Assembly: GCA_035535035.1 (NCBI GenBank)
Contig: DATLQW010000224.1
Location: forward strand, 9,917-73,916
Length of the DNA stretch: 64,000 bases
Direction: 5' to 3'
From: JASHVB01 sp035535035
GTDB taxonomy: Bacteria; Pseudomonadota; Alphaproteobacteria; Acetobacterales; Acetobacteraceae
The position numbers and the translations under genes are program-made. The first letter of the stretch is position 1, and each line of letters opens with the position of its first letter. Shown here piece by piece: positions 16,627 through 25,355 of this stretch. The notes beneath the pieces were generated by a model. It was not told where the DNA came from. It saw only the letters and a list, made by a program, of their open reading frames with translations, and searched no databases.

Positions 16627-18618
16627 TTATAGTAGCATCGGCGCGGGCTCGGCGATTTCGTCAAGCGTGATAGCCCCGGCCTCCAGTTGCTGCGCACCGC
16701 ACTCTTGCAGGAAATCCGCAATCGCATCGAACTCGGCTGGCGGGCGCGTCACGTCCACGGCCTCGCCACCGGGCACCCAGATCACCGTTTCGTACCGCGC
16801 GCGTGTCAGCAGCACGCGGTAGGTGTTCACCTGGTAGGCGATCGCGGCCTCGCCGCGCGGTTCCTGCCAGCGCGTGCCGGCGAAGTTGCGCACCACCCAG
16901 TCGGCGCGGCCGGGTCGCCGAATAAGATCGTTGCCCCAACACAGCCCGACATGGTCGAGTTCCAGTCCCTGGCAGGCGAATTGGGTCGCCGGCAATTCCA
17001 GCGCGTCGGAAGCACGGACGTCGGGCCAACGTTGCAGGAACCAATTGGCGACCGCGGCGTCGTCGAGGTGGGGAAAGTTCGGCCAGATTCCGTCGGCAAT
17101 CAGCCGCCGAGCACTGGCGCTGCATACCAAGCCGGCACGGCGTGCGCCACGCGCCAGGCGACGCAATGCCGCGCGCATCGCCACAAGTGAACGGGTCAGC
17201 AGGAACGGCACGTCGCCCGCTTCGTCGGCGATCGCGCGTGCACGTGCCGCATCGCCCAGCAAGACCGCATCAACCCAGGGTGCAGCAAAGGCGGAGCGGA
17301 TCGACCGTATCGGCACGTCGAGATGCAGCCCGGCGTCGATTGTCAGGCCCTCCGGCGCCACTGCGAACAGAAGTTGCCGTGCGTCGGTGGCCGTCAGCAC
17401 GCCGGGCGCGGCGCGCACGTGCCAGTCGCGATCCTCGAGCAGCGCCTCGCCCCAAGCGGCCAAACCGGCTTCGCCGGTGTTGATCTCCTGACCGCCGCCG
17501 ACCAGGGCGACGATCACCGCCCAATCCGCGTGGCGACGCATAATGTCGAGGAACATCGCCGCCTCGCTCTGCGCGTGCCCGAATTTGCGGCGGCCGAAAT
17601 CGGCATTCCAGGCTCGCTGTGCCTCGTCGAACACGATCACATGTTCATGCGGCGGTGTGGTGCGCGCCAGGTTGTCACGCAGGAAGCCAATGAGCGGCTG
17701 GATCGCACTTTCGGTCTCCTGCCGTGCCAGGCGGATGCTGCGGCCTTGGTCACGGGCGTCGCGGGCGAGGGCCTCGCGCATTACGTGCACGAGCGGCAGG
17801 TTACCGGTGAGGAACGCGGCGCCGGAGTTGGCACCGAACACCACCTGCAGCCCACACAGAGTCTTGCCGGCACCGGGGATGCCGGTGACGAATACCACAT
17901 CGTGCTGGTTGGCGGCGCGCGCGTGGTCGATCGTGGCGCGGATCGCCTCGGTCGTACGCGTGAGATTGCCGACATCGGCGCGGGCCGACGCGATCTCGGC
18001 GACGCCATGCCGGCCATACAGCATGGTCGCCGCCTCGACGATAGTGGGTACGGGGCGATACGGCGCGGTCTCCCATGCGGGTGGATCGAGCGATCGCGCC
18101 GGGATCGGCACGCGGCGTTCGATCTCGCGCAGCAGATCGGACAGCGTCGATGCGCTGGCATCCAACACTGGTGTCACGCCATGCCAGAGCAGCGGCCAAT
18201 TGGTGGCGCGTGACGTGGCGTGGGCAGCGATGAGGATCGGCACCACCGGATGCGCGCGGCTCTCGGCGTGGAAGTCGAACAGGTCAAGCGCGTAATCCTC
18301 GACCTGCTGGCGGTCGATGGTGGTGAACTGGTAGGCTCCGGTCTTGAATTCTAGCACCAGCACGGCGCGGTCGGTCAGCAGCACCGCGTCGATTCGTCGT
18401 TGCAGCCGTAGCAGCGGATACTCCAGCAGCAGACGACAGGTAGCGGGCAGGCCAGGCAGCACCTCGCGCAGCAGTGCGATCTGATCCCGCCAAGCCTGCA
18501 CTTGCGTTGCGCGGTTGAGCGGGTGCGTCTCAACCAGGCGCGTGGACAAGGCGCCGACGATCGATTCCGGTTCGCGCGCCAGGAAGTCGCCGAGATTGGC
18601 TGACCACCATGCTGGCAT
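16627..18618 (-). CDS. PD-(D/E)XK nuclease-like plus DUF2075 P-loop ATPase/helicase
   Basis: A 663-residue two-domain protein. Residues about 60-110 show a RecB/NERD-like nuclease pattern: RRIDAVLL (D77), LVLEFKTG (E90-x-K92) and QQVEDY (a Q...Y element). Residues about 240 onward are a DUF2075-type (COG3410, Schlafen-related) P-loop ATPase with GIPGAGKT near residue 245 and VIVFDEAQ near residue 326. Superfamily-1-like late motifs follow, such as FACQGLELDHVGLCWG and RVLLTRARYETVIWVPGG. Family members occur in defence and DNA-repair settings, but the role here is unknown. The start Met is chosen because the frame beyond it lies inside the upstream gene. That gene ends four bases earlier. Confidence 0.72.
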   Translation of the reverse strand: MPAWWSANLGDFLAREPESIVGALSTRLVETHPLNRATQVQAWRDQIALLREVLPGLPATCRLLLEYPLLRLQRRIDAVLLTDRAVLVLEFKTGAYQFTTIDRQQVEDYALDLFDFHAESRAHPVVPILIAAHATSRATNWPLLWHGVTPVLDASASTLSDLLREIERRVPIPARSLDPPAWETAPYRPVPTIVEAATMLYGRHGVAEIASARADVGNLTRTTEAIRATIDHARAANQHDVVFVTGIPGAGKTLCGLQVVFGANSGAAFLTGNLPLVHVMREALARDARDQGRSIRLARQETESAIQPLIGFLRDNLARTTPPHEHVIVFDEAQRAWNADFGRRKFGHAQSEAAMFLDIMRRHADWAVIVALVGGGQEINTGEAGLAAWGEALLEDRDWHVRAAPGVLTATDARQLLFAVAPEGLTIDAGLHLDVPIRSIRSAFAAPWVDAVLLGDAARARAIADEAGDVPFLLTRSLVAMRAALRRLARGARRAGLVCSASARRLIADGIWPNFPHLDDAAVANWFLQRWPDVRASDALELPATQFACQGLELDHVGLCWGNDLIRRPGRADWVVRNFAGTRWQEPRGEAAIAYQVNTYRVLLTRARYETVIWVPGGEAVDVTRPPAEFDAIADFLQECGAQQLEAGAITLDEIAEPAPMLL

Positions 18619-18622
18619 GCCG

Positions 18623-19549
18623 CTACGGCGCCGGTTTGTGATGTTCGATGGGAAGCAGCGCCTGTCGCAGCTTCTCGCGTGCGTCCCGGCCGGCTTGCAA
18701 TGAATGCGCGTTGACGATGGCCAGCCGGAATCCGCCGGGCGGCATGGCGTGGTGCGCGGGGTCGCGTTCCTCGTGGAAGGTGATCTGCACCGAGGACACG
18801 TCCGGCATGCCGCGCACCGCTTCGACCAGCGACGGCGGCGGATGGCGATAGCGCGGACCGTGCGGGCCGAACAGCACGACGCTGTAGCCGTCGCGCCGGT
18901 CGGAATCGGCGTAGTCCCAGTTGCCGGTGACATGCAGGCGGATCAGCGCCTTCACCCAGCCGGCGCCGTACAGATCGGGCCACTGGTCGGCGAAGCGCAG
19001 GTGCGCCTCGATGATGCGTCCGCCGATCGTTTCAAAATTCACCATGCCGGTGTAGCCGGCGAGGTGCCGGCGCGCCCAGGCGCCGCACCAGTCTTCTATT
19101 TCGGGCATCGCGCCGGCGTGGATCGTCCAGTGGTCGAACGTGCCGCCTGGCGCGGTGGCGCCGGAGGTGTGGCGCCACCAGCGCGGCTCGCCGTTCACCA
19201 GCGCCGCGTCGGTGCTGACATGCGCGCCGGTCAGCAGCGTGCACCAGAAATGTCCGGCGGTGAGGCTGGCCTTGTACTCGTCGGCGGAATGAATCGCCTG
19301 GCTGCCGGTGCCCATGCCGCGCAAATTCATGATCGGCTTGGAAAACACCGGGAAGCCGCGCGGCATGACGCCGTGCGGCGCGGCGTCCAGCCCCTGCGAC
19401 AAGGCGACGGCGAGCTTGTCGTAGATCCAGCGATGGCGCGGATACCATTCCCAGGAGTCCGGGTCTTCGGTGGAAATGCGCACGTCCGGCGGGCAGGGGA
19501 TGTTCTCGAAATACTGGAAACGCCAGGGGTCCGCTTCGCAGATGGGCAT
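18623..19549 (-). CDS. Conserved hypothetical, ATP-grasp-like
   Basis: A 308-residue soluble protein. FPVFSKPIMNLRGMGTG resembles the first ATP-grasp strand-lysine-glycine loop, and GMVNFETIGGRIIEAHLRFADQW resembles the late metal-binding Glu/Asn segment. It may therefore be a carboxylate-amine ligase-like enzyme. It is co-directional with the nuclease/ATPase gene, with only a few bases between them. It follows the acyl-CoA synthetase gene by 59 bases, so one transcript could cover all three. The function is not known. Confidence 0.6.
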   Translation of the reverse strand: MPICEADPWRFQYFENIPCPPDVRISTEDPDSWEWYPRHRWIYDKLAVALSQGLDAAPHGVMPRGFPVFSKPIMNLRGMGTGSQAIHSADEYKASLTAGHFWCTLLTGAHVSTDAALVNGEPRWWRHTSGATAPGGTFDHWTIHAGAMPEIEDWCGAWARRHLAGYTGMVNFETIGGRIIEAHLRFADQWPDLYGAGWVKALIRLHVTGNWDYADSDRRDGYSVVLFGPHGPRYRHPPPSLVEAVRGMPDVSSVQITFHEERDPAHHAMPPGGFRLAIVNAHSLQAGRDAREKLRQALLPIEHHKPAP

Positions 19550-19608
19550 GGGTCAGAACCGGTGGGTGCGATGGGGCGATATGTCGGATTCGGGCTGCCG
19601 GCGATTCG

Positions 19609-21768
19609 CTAGCACGGCAATCGGCCGGCCGGCGGCGGCGCGGGAACTATCAGCGCGTCCACCGCGATGATGCGCTCGCCGGCGCAGATCAGCGGGTTGA
19701 CGTCAAGCTCGGCGATCAGGTCGCGATGGTCGGCGGCGAAACGTGAAATCCGGCAGATCACGTCGGCCAATTTGTCGAGATCGACCGCCGGCGCGCCGCG
19801 GAAGCCGTGCAGCAGTTTTTCCCCCTTGAGCGAGCGCAGCAGCGCGCTTGCATCGGCGTGCGTGACCGGGGCGGGGGCGAGGGCGGTGTCCTGCAGCACC
19901 TCCACCAGGATGCCGCCGAGGCCAACCACCACCAGCGGCCCGAACAGCTTATCGATGCGCGCGCCGACCACCATTTCCACACCCTGCGGCACCATCGGTT
20001 GCACCAGCACGCCGTTGATGCGCGGCGGGGGCGAGACGCGCCCGGCATTGGCCATCACCGCGTCGTAACCCGCGCGCACCTCGTCGGCGTTGCACAGGTT
20101 CAGGCGGATCACGCCAGCTTCGGTCTTATGCGGCAGATCCGGCGATTCGACCTTCAACACCACCGGATAGCCGAGCGCGGCGGCGGCGGCGACCGCCGCA
20201 TCGGCGCTTGCGGCCAGGCGCTCGCCGACCACCGGAACCCCGTACAGCGCCAGCGCCGCCTTCGCCTCGCGTTCGGTCAATGTGCGACCGGCGGCGGCGG
20301 CGATCATGTCGCGTGCGGCACGCCGCGTTGCCGCCGGTGTCGGCGTGATCGTCTCGCGCGCGGCGGCGCGTTTGTCCGCGCGCCAGGTCCACGCGGCCAG
20401 CGCCGCGAACAATGCGGCCATCGAGCGGAACAACGCGACGTGGTCGGATTCCTCCGCCTCCTTCACGCCGGGGCCTTCCAGCCATTCGGTTTGCCAGGCG
20501 ATGCAGACGATTTTTCCCGCCGCCTTCGCCAGCCGGTCATAGACCGGAATGCGTGCGGCCGAGGCGGCGAAGCCATAGGTCATCGGCACGACGAGCGTTG
20601 CATATTGCGGATCGTCGAGAAACGCTCCGGCACAGACGTTCAGCGATTCCGGGTCATTGAGAATCTGCCCGGTGACGTCGCACGGATTGCGCGCGGCGCC
20701 GAAATCCGGGATGCGCGACACCAGCAGGTCAAGCAACGCCGCGCCCGGTTGCGGCAACGGCACACCGTATTGCTCGGCGCGGTCGGCGGCCATGATCGCC
20801 GCACCGCCGGACGCCGCGACCACCGCCGCGCCCCTGGCTTTCGGCGGTGGCGCCTTGGCGAAGAACGACGCCGTTTCCACCAGCGATTCGTAGCTCTCCA
20901 CCAGCACCGCGCCGGCGCGCTGGAACACCGCGCGATAGGCGGCGTGCGAGCCGGCGAGCGAACCGGTATGCGACATCGCCGCCGCGGCGCCTTCCTCGCC
21001 GGTTGCCATCTTATAGACCACCAGCGGCTTGTCGCGCTGCCAGGCATACTCCGCGGCCAGCAGCAGCCGTTCGGGCGAGGCCATACCTTCGAACACGCAG
21101 GCGATCGCGGTGCAGGCCGGATCGTCGGCCAGGTAGCTGACGAAATCTGCCGTATCAACGTCGCAGGAATTGCCGGACGTCATGACGTGGCTGAACGAGG
21201 CGCCGCGCACCACCGCCTGCGCCAGCGCCATGCCGAGCGCGCCGGATTGGCTGATGATGCCCACTGCGTGCGGCCGTGGCGGCGGAATCGGCGTGATGTT
21301 CATGAAGGTGATGCGCGAGTCGAGAACCGCGTTGACCACGCCGATGCAATTCGGCCCGACGATGCGCAGGCCGGTTTCGCGCGCGATGGCGGCCAGGCGA
21401 TCCTGCGCGGCAATGCGGTCCTCGCGGCCCATTTCGGCATAGCCGGAGGCGAAGATGATCACGCCGCCGACGCCGGCCCTGGCGCAGTCCAGCACGATCT
21501 CTTCCACCGCGTCGCGCGCCGCGGTGATCACCGCGCAATCCGGTACTTCCGGCAGCGCACCGACCGAAGGGTAGCAGGTCTGCTCTCCAATCCTGTCGTA
21601 GCGCGCGTTCACCGGGTAGGTGCGGCCGGCGAAATTCTGCTGGTTCAGCAGCACGCGCTCGCCGAACGAGCCGGGGCGGGCCGAGGCGCCGATCACCGCC
21701 ACGCTTTGCGGATGCAGCAGGCGGCGCAGCTCTGCGTGGCGATAGACGGTGGTGCGTTGCGTCGGCAT
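19609..21768 (-). CDS. Acetate--CoA ligase (ADP-forming) family / acyl-CoA synthetase
   Basis: A 719-residue fused alpha-beta NDP-forming acyl-CoA synthetase. The N-terminal CoA-binding Rossmann domain has VAVIGASARPGSFGERVL. Succinyl-CoA-synthetase-like segments follow (GIISQSGALGMALAQ, TSGNSCDVDTADFVSYLADD). The C-terminal ATP-grasp domain has GYPVVLKVESPDLPHKTEAGVIRLNL and FGPLVVVGLGGILVEVLQD. Such enzymes convert acyl-CoA plus ADP and phosphate to the acid plus ATP or the reverse. The acyl substrate is unknown. Divergent from the SDR gene across an 83-bp promoter region. Confidence 0.88.
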   Translation of the reverse strand: MPTQRTTVYRHAELRRLLHPQSVAVIGASARPGSFGERVLLNQQNFAGRTYPVNARYDRIGEQTCYPSVGALPEVPDCAVITAARDAVEEIVLDCARAGVGGVIIFASGYAEMGREDRIAAQDRLAAIARETGLRIVGPNCIGVVNAVLDSRITFMNITPIPPPRPHAVGIISQSGALGMALAQAVVRGASFSHVMTSGNSCDVDTADFVSYLADDPACTAIACVFEGMASPERLLLAAEYAWQRDKPLVVYKMATGEEGAAAAMSHTGSLAGSHAAYRAVFQRAGAVLVESYESLVETASFFAKAPPPKARGAAVVAASGGAAIMAADRAEQYGVPLPQPGAALLDLLVSRIPDFGAARNPCDVTGQILNDPESLNVCAGAFLDDPQYATLVVPMTYGFAASAARIPVYDRLAKAAGKIVCIAWQTEWLEGPGVKEAEESDHVALFRSMAALFAALAAWTWRADKRAAARETITPTPAATRRAARDMIAAAAGRTLTEREAKAALALYGVPVVGERLAASADAAVAAAAALGYPVVLKVESPDLPHKTEAGVIRLNLCNADEVRAGYDAVMANAGRVSPPPRINGVLVQPMVPQGVEMVVGARIDKLFGPLVVVGLGGILVEVLQDTALAPAPVTHADASALLRSLKGEKLLHGFRGAPAVDLDKLADVICRISRFAADHRDLIAELDVNPLICAGERIIAVDALIVPAPPPAGRLPC

Positions 21769-21781
21769 GGACCTCGCCCGA

Positions 21782-21810
21782 TTGACGTTTCCTGGTTCCG
21801 AGCATACTCA
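21782..21810 (+). promoter_or_regulatory. Predicted sigma70-type promoter for the SDR-kynU unit
   Basis: TTGACG (21782-21787) is followed at 15-17 bases by CATACT/TACTCA (21803-21810). It sits about 40 bases before the SDR start codon, in the divergent space with the acyl-CoA synthetase gene. The -10 match is weak. Confidence 0.35.
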
Positions 21811-21851
21811 CGGGTAACCCGTCCCGCCAAGCACAGCAGGGAACCCCCCGC

Positions 21852-22637
21852 ATGTCGTCGTTGTTCGACCTGACCGGCAAGGTCGCGATCGTTACCGGTT
21901 CCAGCAAAGGCATTGGCCGCGCCATCGCCGAACGGCTGGCGGAACATGGCGCCAAGGTCGTGGTGTCCAGCCGCAAGGCGGATGCGTGCGAGGCGGTGGC
22001 CGCGGGAATCCGCGACCGCGGCGGCGAGGCGGCGGTGATCCCATGCCACATCGCGCGCAAGGATGAATTGCAAAGCCTGGTGGACAAGACAATCGCCTTG
22101 TGGGGCGGCATCGACATCGTGGTGAGCAATGCCGCGGTCAATCCGTATCTCGGCCCGGCGGGCGGCGCGTCCGACGAGGTTTACGAGCGCGTCATGGGCG
22201 CCAATGTGCGCAGCAATTTCTGGCTGGCCAACATGGTGTGTCCGCATCTCGCGGAACGCGGCGGCGGCTCGTTCATCATTATCTCGTCGATCGGCGGCTT
22301 TCGCGGTTCGGCGTCGCTGGGGCTGTACGCGATCTCCAAGGCGGCCGACATGCAGTTGGCGCGCAACATCGCGGTGGAGTGGGGCCCGAAAAACGTGCGC
22401 GCCAACGCGATCGCACCGGGCCTGGTGCGCACCGATTTCGCCAAGGCGCTGTGGACCGACCCGGTGCGCTATCGCAAGGCGACGCGCGACGTGCCGTTGC
22501 AGCGCATCGGCGAGCCGGACGAGATCGCCGGTGCCGCGGTGTTCCTGGCGTCGAAGGCCGGCAGTTTCGTCACCGGCCACACGCTGACGATCGACGGCGG
22601 CACGATGGCGGGCGTGGTGCTGCAGAAGGACGACTGA
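21852..22637 (+). CDS. SDR family NAD(P)-dependent oxidoreductase
   Basis: A 261-residue classical short-chain dehydrogenase. It has TGSSKGIGRAIAERLA (cofactor glycine motif), VSNAAVNPY, the catalytic Ser in IIISSIGGFRG, and YAISKAAD with the catalytic Tyr and Lys. PGLVRTDFAK and DGGTMAG close the fold. Substrate unknown. The stop is immediately followed by the GTG start of the kynureninase gene, so the two are almost certainly co-transcribed. Confidence 0.9.
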   Translation: MSSLFDLTGKVAIVTGSSKGIGRAIAERLAEHGAKVVVSSRKADACEAVAAGIRDRGGEAAVIPCHIARKDELQSLVDKTIALWGGIDIVVSNAAVNPYLGPAGGASDEVYERVMGANVRSNFWLANMVCPHLAERGGGSFIIISSIGGFRGSASLGLYAISKAADMQLARNIAVEWGPKNVRANAIAPGLVRTDFAKALWTDPVRYRKATRDVPLQRIGEPDEIAGAAVFLASKAGSFVTGHTLTIDGGTMAGVVLQKDD

Positions 22638-23873
22638 GTGGCGCGTCTCACGCGCGATGGGCTGGCGGCGCTGGACGCCGTCGATGCGCTGGCACCGTTC
22701 CATGATCGACTCATTTTGCCGGACGGCGTGATCTATCTCGACGGCAATTCGCTCGGCCCGGTGCCGAAGGCGACGCCGGCGCGGTTGGCCGAAGTGGTGG
22801 CGCGCGAATGGGGCGAGTCGCTGATCCGTGCCTGGACCGAGCATGGCTGGATCGATTTGCCGGTGCGAGTGGGCGAGAAAATCGGGCGGCTGATCGGTGC
22901 CGCGCCAGGCAGCACGGTGGTGGCGGATTCCACATCAGTGAACCTGTTCAAGCTGCTGGCGGCGGCGTTGGATGCGCGGCCAGGGCGGTCGGTGATCCTG
23001 ACGGAGACTGGGAATTTCCCCACCGACCTGTACATGGCGGAAGGCCTGGTGGCGCTGCTGGGGCGTGGCTACGCGCTGCGGGCCGTGGACGCTCCGCTGC
23101 GTGCCCTGGGGCCGGATGTCGCGGTGCTGATGTTGACGCATGTGAACTACCGCAGCGGAGCGATGCACGACATGGCGGCGGTAACGCGTGCCGCGCATGC
23201 GGTGGGTGCGTTGGTGTTGTGGGATCTGTCGCATTCGGTCGGAGCGGTGCCGTTGCAGTTGGCGGCGGACGACGTCGATCTGGCGGTGGGCTGCGGCTAC
23301 AAGTTCCTGAACGGCGGTCCGGGGGCACCGGCTTTCTTGTGCGTTGCGCCGCGTTTGCAGGCGGGGTTGCGGTTGCCGTTGACCGGCTGGCTCGGCCATG
23401 CCGAACCATTCGCATTCGATCCGGTGTACCGGCCGGCGGAAGGCGTCGCACGCGCGGTGGTGGGGACGCCCCCGGTGTTGAGCCTGGCGGCACTGGAGGT
23501 CGGTGTTGACCTGATGCTGCAAGTGCCGATGGCAGAGCTGCGTGCCAAATCGGTGCGCCTGGTCGAGCAATTCCTGGCGCTGGTGGCGCAGGAATGTGCG
23601 GCGCACGGGTTCGTGCCGCTGACGCCCGCCGATGCGTCGCGGCGCGGCAGCCAGGTGTCGTTCGCACATCCCGACGGTTACGCGATTATGCAGGCGCTGA
23701 TCGGGCGTGGCGTCATCGGCGACTTTCGCGCGCCGGACGTGCTGCGCTTCGGGCTGGCACCGTTGTATCTGCGCTACGTCGATGTGTGGGATGCGGTGGC
23801 GGTGCTGCGCGACGTGATGCGCCTTGAAGCGTGGCGCGAGCCAAGGTTGCAAATGCGACAGAGCGTCACGTAA
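22638..23873 (+). CDS. kynU: KynU, kynureninase
   Basis: PLP-dependent hydrolase of 411 residues converting kynurenine to anthranilate and alanine in tryptophan degradation. YLDGNSLGPVPKATPARL, the WDLSHSVGAVPLQL segment with the PLP-binding Asp/His region, and DLAVGCGYKFLNGGPGAPAFL with the Schiff-base Lys are typical. GTG start directly adjoins the SDR stop. No kynA or kynB is seen in the window, so the enzyme may work with distant pathway genes. Confidence 0.9.
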   Translation: MARLTRDGLAALDAVDALAPFHDRLILPDGVIYLDGNSLGPVPKATPARLAEVVAREWGESLIRAWTEHGWIDLPVRVGEKIGRLIGAAPGSTVVADSTSVNLFKLLAAALDARPGRSVILTETGNFPTDLYMAEGLVALLGRGYALRAVDAPLRALGPDVAVLMLTHVNYRSGAMHDMAAVTRAAHAVGALVLWDLSHSVGAVPLQLAADDVDLAVGCGYKFLNGGPGAPAFLCVAPRLQAGLRLPLTGWLGHAEPFAFDPVYRPAEGVARAVVGTPPVLSLAALEVGVDLMLQVPMAELRAKSVRLVEQFLALVAQECAAHGFVPLTPADASRRGSQVSFAHPDGYAIMQALIGRGVIGDFRAPDVLRFGLAPLYLRYVDVWDAVAVLRDVMRLEAWREPRLQMRQSVT

Positions 23874-23882
23874 AGCAGGAGA

Positions 23883-23970
23883 TGAGATTCCCCTTGTGGG
23901 AGAGCGTTGGGGGAGGGGTTCGTGCCGCGCGGACCCCTTCCCCCTGACCCCCTCCCTCAAGCGGAGGCGG
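23883..23970. repeat. Composite palindromic repeat / possible bidirectional terminator
   Basis: Between the convergent kynU and dehydrogenase genes. A C/G hairpin (TTGGGGGAGGGGTT ... GGACCCCTTCCCCCT, about 23908-23946) is followed by a degenerate repeat copy ending CCCTCCCTCAAGCGGAGG (23948-23967). It belongs to the same family as the murD and ftsA copies and could double as a terminator. Confidence 0.65.
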
Positions 23971-23985
23971 ACTAAAGCCCGTTTG

Positions 23986-24927
23986 CTAACCTTTCTTCGT
24001 CTTGTTCTCCAGGGCTTCCGCCAGACGCTGCGGATCGACCTCGATCTCCACCCCGGCGCGCTCCAATTGGCACAGCATGATGGAGCGCGAGTCCCGGTCG
24101 CCCCAGCCGCGATTCAGCCCCTCGGCGAGATCGGCCAGCGCCAGGTTGGCCAGCCGCATCGGCACGTTCAGTTCGCGCCCGAGGCCGGTCGCCAGCGACA
24201 CGTCCTTGTGCGCCAACCGCAGCGCGAAGGCTGGCGGATCGTATTTGTTCGGCAGGAACTGGTCGGTCAGCGAATCGAACGCGCCGCGCCGGCCGATGGC
24301 GCCTTGGCGCACCGCCTCCCAGATCGCCAGCGGCTCGATGCCGGCCTTCACGCCCATGCTGAACACCTCGGCCGCGGCCGCGGTGGCGATGTAGCCGAAA
24401 CAATTATGCACCAGTTTCGCCACCGATCCGGCACCGATCGGCCCGATATAGCGTGCCGCGTCGCCGATCATGTCGAGCACCGGCTGCCATGTCGCGAACA
24501 CGTCTTCGTCGCCGCCGCACCAGATCGCCAGTTTTCCGGATGCCGCGCCGCGCGGTCCGCCGCTGACCGGCGCGTCGAACAGATGCGCGCCCTTTCGCGC
24601 GAAGGCGTCATGCGCCTTGCGCACCACGGTCGGCGAGTTGGTCGTCAGGTCGAAATACGCTGTTCCCCGCCTGATCCCCGCCAGCAGCCCGGCCGTGACT
24701 GCCTCAAACTCCGGCGGGCCCGGCAGCGACGTGAAGATCACCTCCGACTGTTCCGCGACGGCCTGCGGCGAGTCCGCCCATATGGCGCCGTCGCGCAGAT
24801 GCCGCGTTGCGGTCTCGCGCCTTATGTCATGCACCACCAGCGTGTCGCCGCGTGCCTTCAGGCCCTTTTGCAAGTTCGCGGCCATGCTGGCACCCATGGT
24901 GCCGAGGCCGATGAATCCCGCCTGCAT
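23986..24927 (-). CDS. 3-hydroxyisobutyrate dehydrogenase-family oxidoreductase
   Basis: A 313-residue beta-hydroxyacid dehydrogenase. The N-terminal Rossmann fold carries GFIGLGTMGASMAANL, followed by the substrate motif DAPVSGGPRGAASGKL and the catalytic Lys in GAGSVAKLVHNCFG. It oxidises a small 3-hydroxy acid or a relative such as tartronate semialdehyde. Which one cannot be read. It lies 12 bases after the carboxymuconolactone decarboxylase-like gene and is probably in one operon with it. Confidence 0.85.
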   Translation of the reverse strand: MQAGFIGLGTMGASMAANLQKGLKARGDTLVVHDIRRETATRHLRDGAIWADSPQAVAEQSEVIFTSLPGPPEFEAVTAGLLAGIRRGTAYFDLTTNSPTVVRKAHDAFARKGAHLFDAPVSGGPRGAASGKLAIWCGGDEDVFATWQPVLDMIGDAARYIGPIGAGSVAKLVHNCFGYIATAAAAEVFSMGVKAGIEPLAIWEAVRQGAIGRRGAFDSLTDQFLPNKYDPPAFALRLAHKDVSLATGLGRELNVPMRLANLALADLAEGLNRGWGDRDSRSIMLCQLERAGVEIEVDPQRLAEALENKTKKG

Positions 24928-24939
24928 TGTTTGCCTCCT

Positions 24940-25266
24940 TTACGGATTGGCCTCGAACACTTCGCGCGCGATGGTCGCCGCCGACATCGCCGCCGGCCAG
25001 CCGGCATAGAAAGCGAGGTGGGTGATTACCTCGGATAGTTCCTCCTTGGTCACGCCGTTGGCCAGCGCGCGTTGCAGATGCCCGCGCAATTGCTCCGGCC
25101 GATATGTCGCGATCAGCGTGGCGCAGACGATCAGGCTGCGGTCGCGCTTGGAAAGCTGCGGGCGTTCCCACACGTCGCCGAACAATACCTTCTCCGACAG
25201 GTCGATCAGCTTGGGGACCGTCCCGCGCACCCGGTCGCGCGATTCGGTCGTGGGTTGCTTTGCCAT
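24940..25266 (-). CDS. Carboxymuconolactone decarboxylase-family protein
   Basis: A 108-residue CMD/AhpD-fold protein with LSKRDRSLIVCATLIATYRPEQLRGHLQRAL and NGVTKEELSEVITHLAFYAGWPAA. There is no CxxC pair, so it is not a peroxidase-type AhpD. Family members include gamma-carboxymuconolactone decarboxylase and many of unknown role. The start at 25266 has GGAGGAAACG just upstream. Divergent from the next SDR gene. Confidence 0.85.
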   Translation of the reverse strand: MAKQPTTESRDRVRGTVPKLIDLSEKVLFGDVWERPQLSKRDRSLIVCATLIATYRPEQLRGHLQRALANGVTKEELSEVITHLAFYAGWPAAMSAATIAREVFEANP

Positions 25267-25355
25267 CGTTTCCTCCATCCGGTTGATGCCGCGCCTATTG
25301 CACACCAACCCGGTTTGCGAGTCCAATCGGCGCGAACCGAACGGGGGGTCACGCC

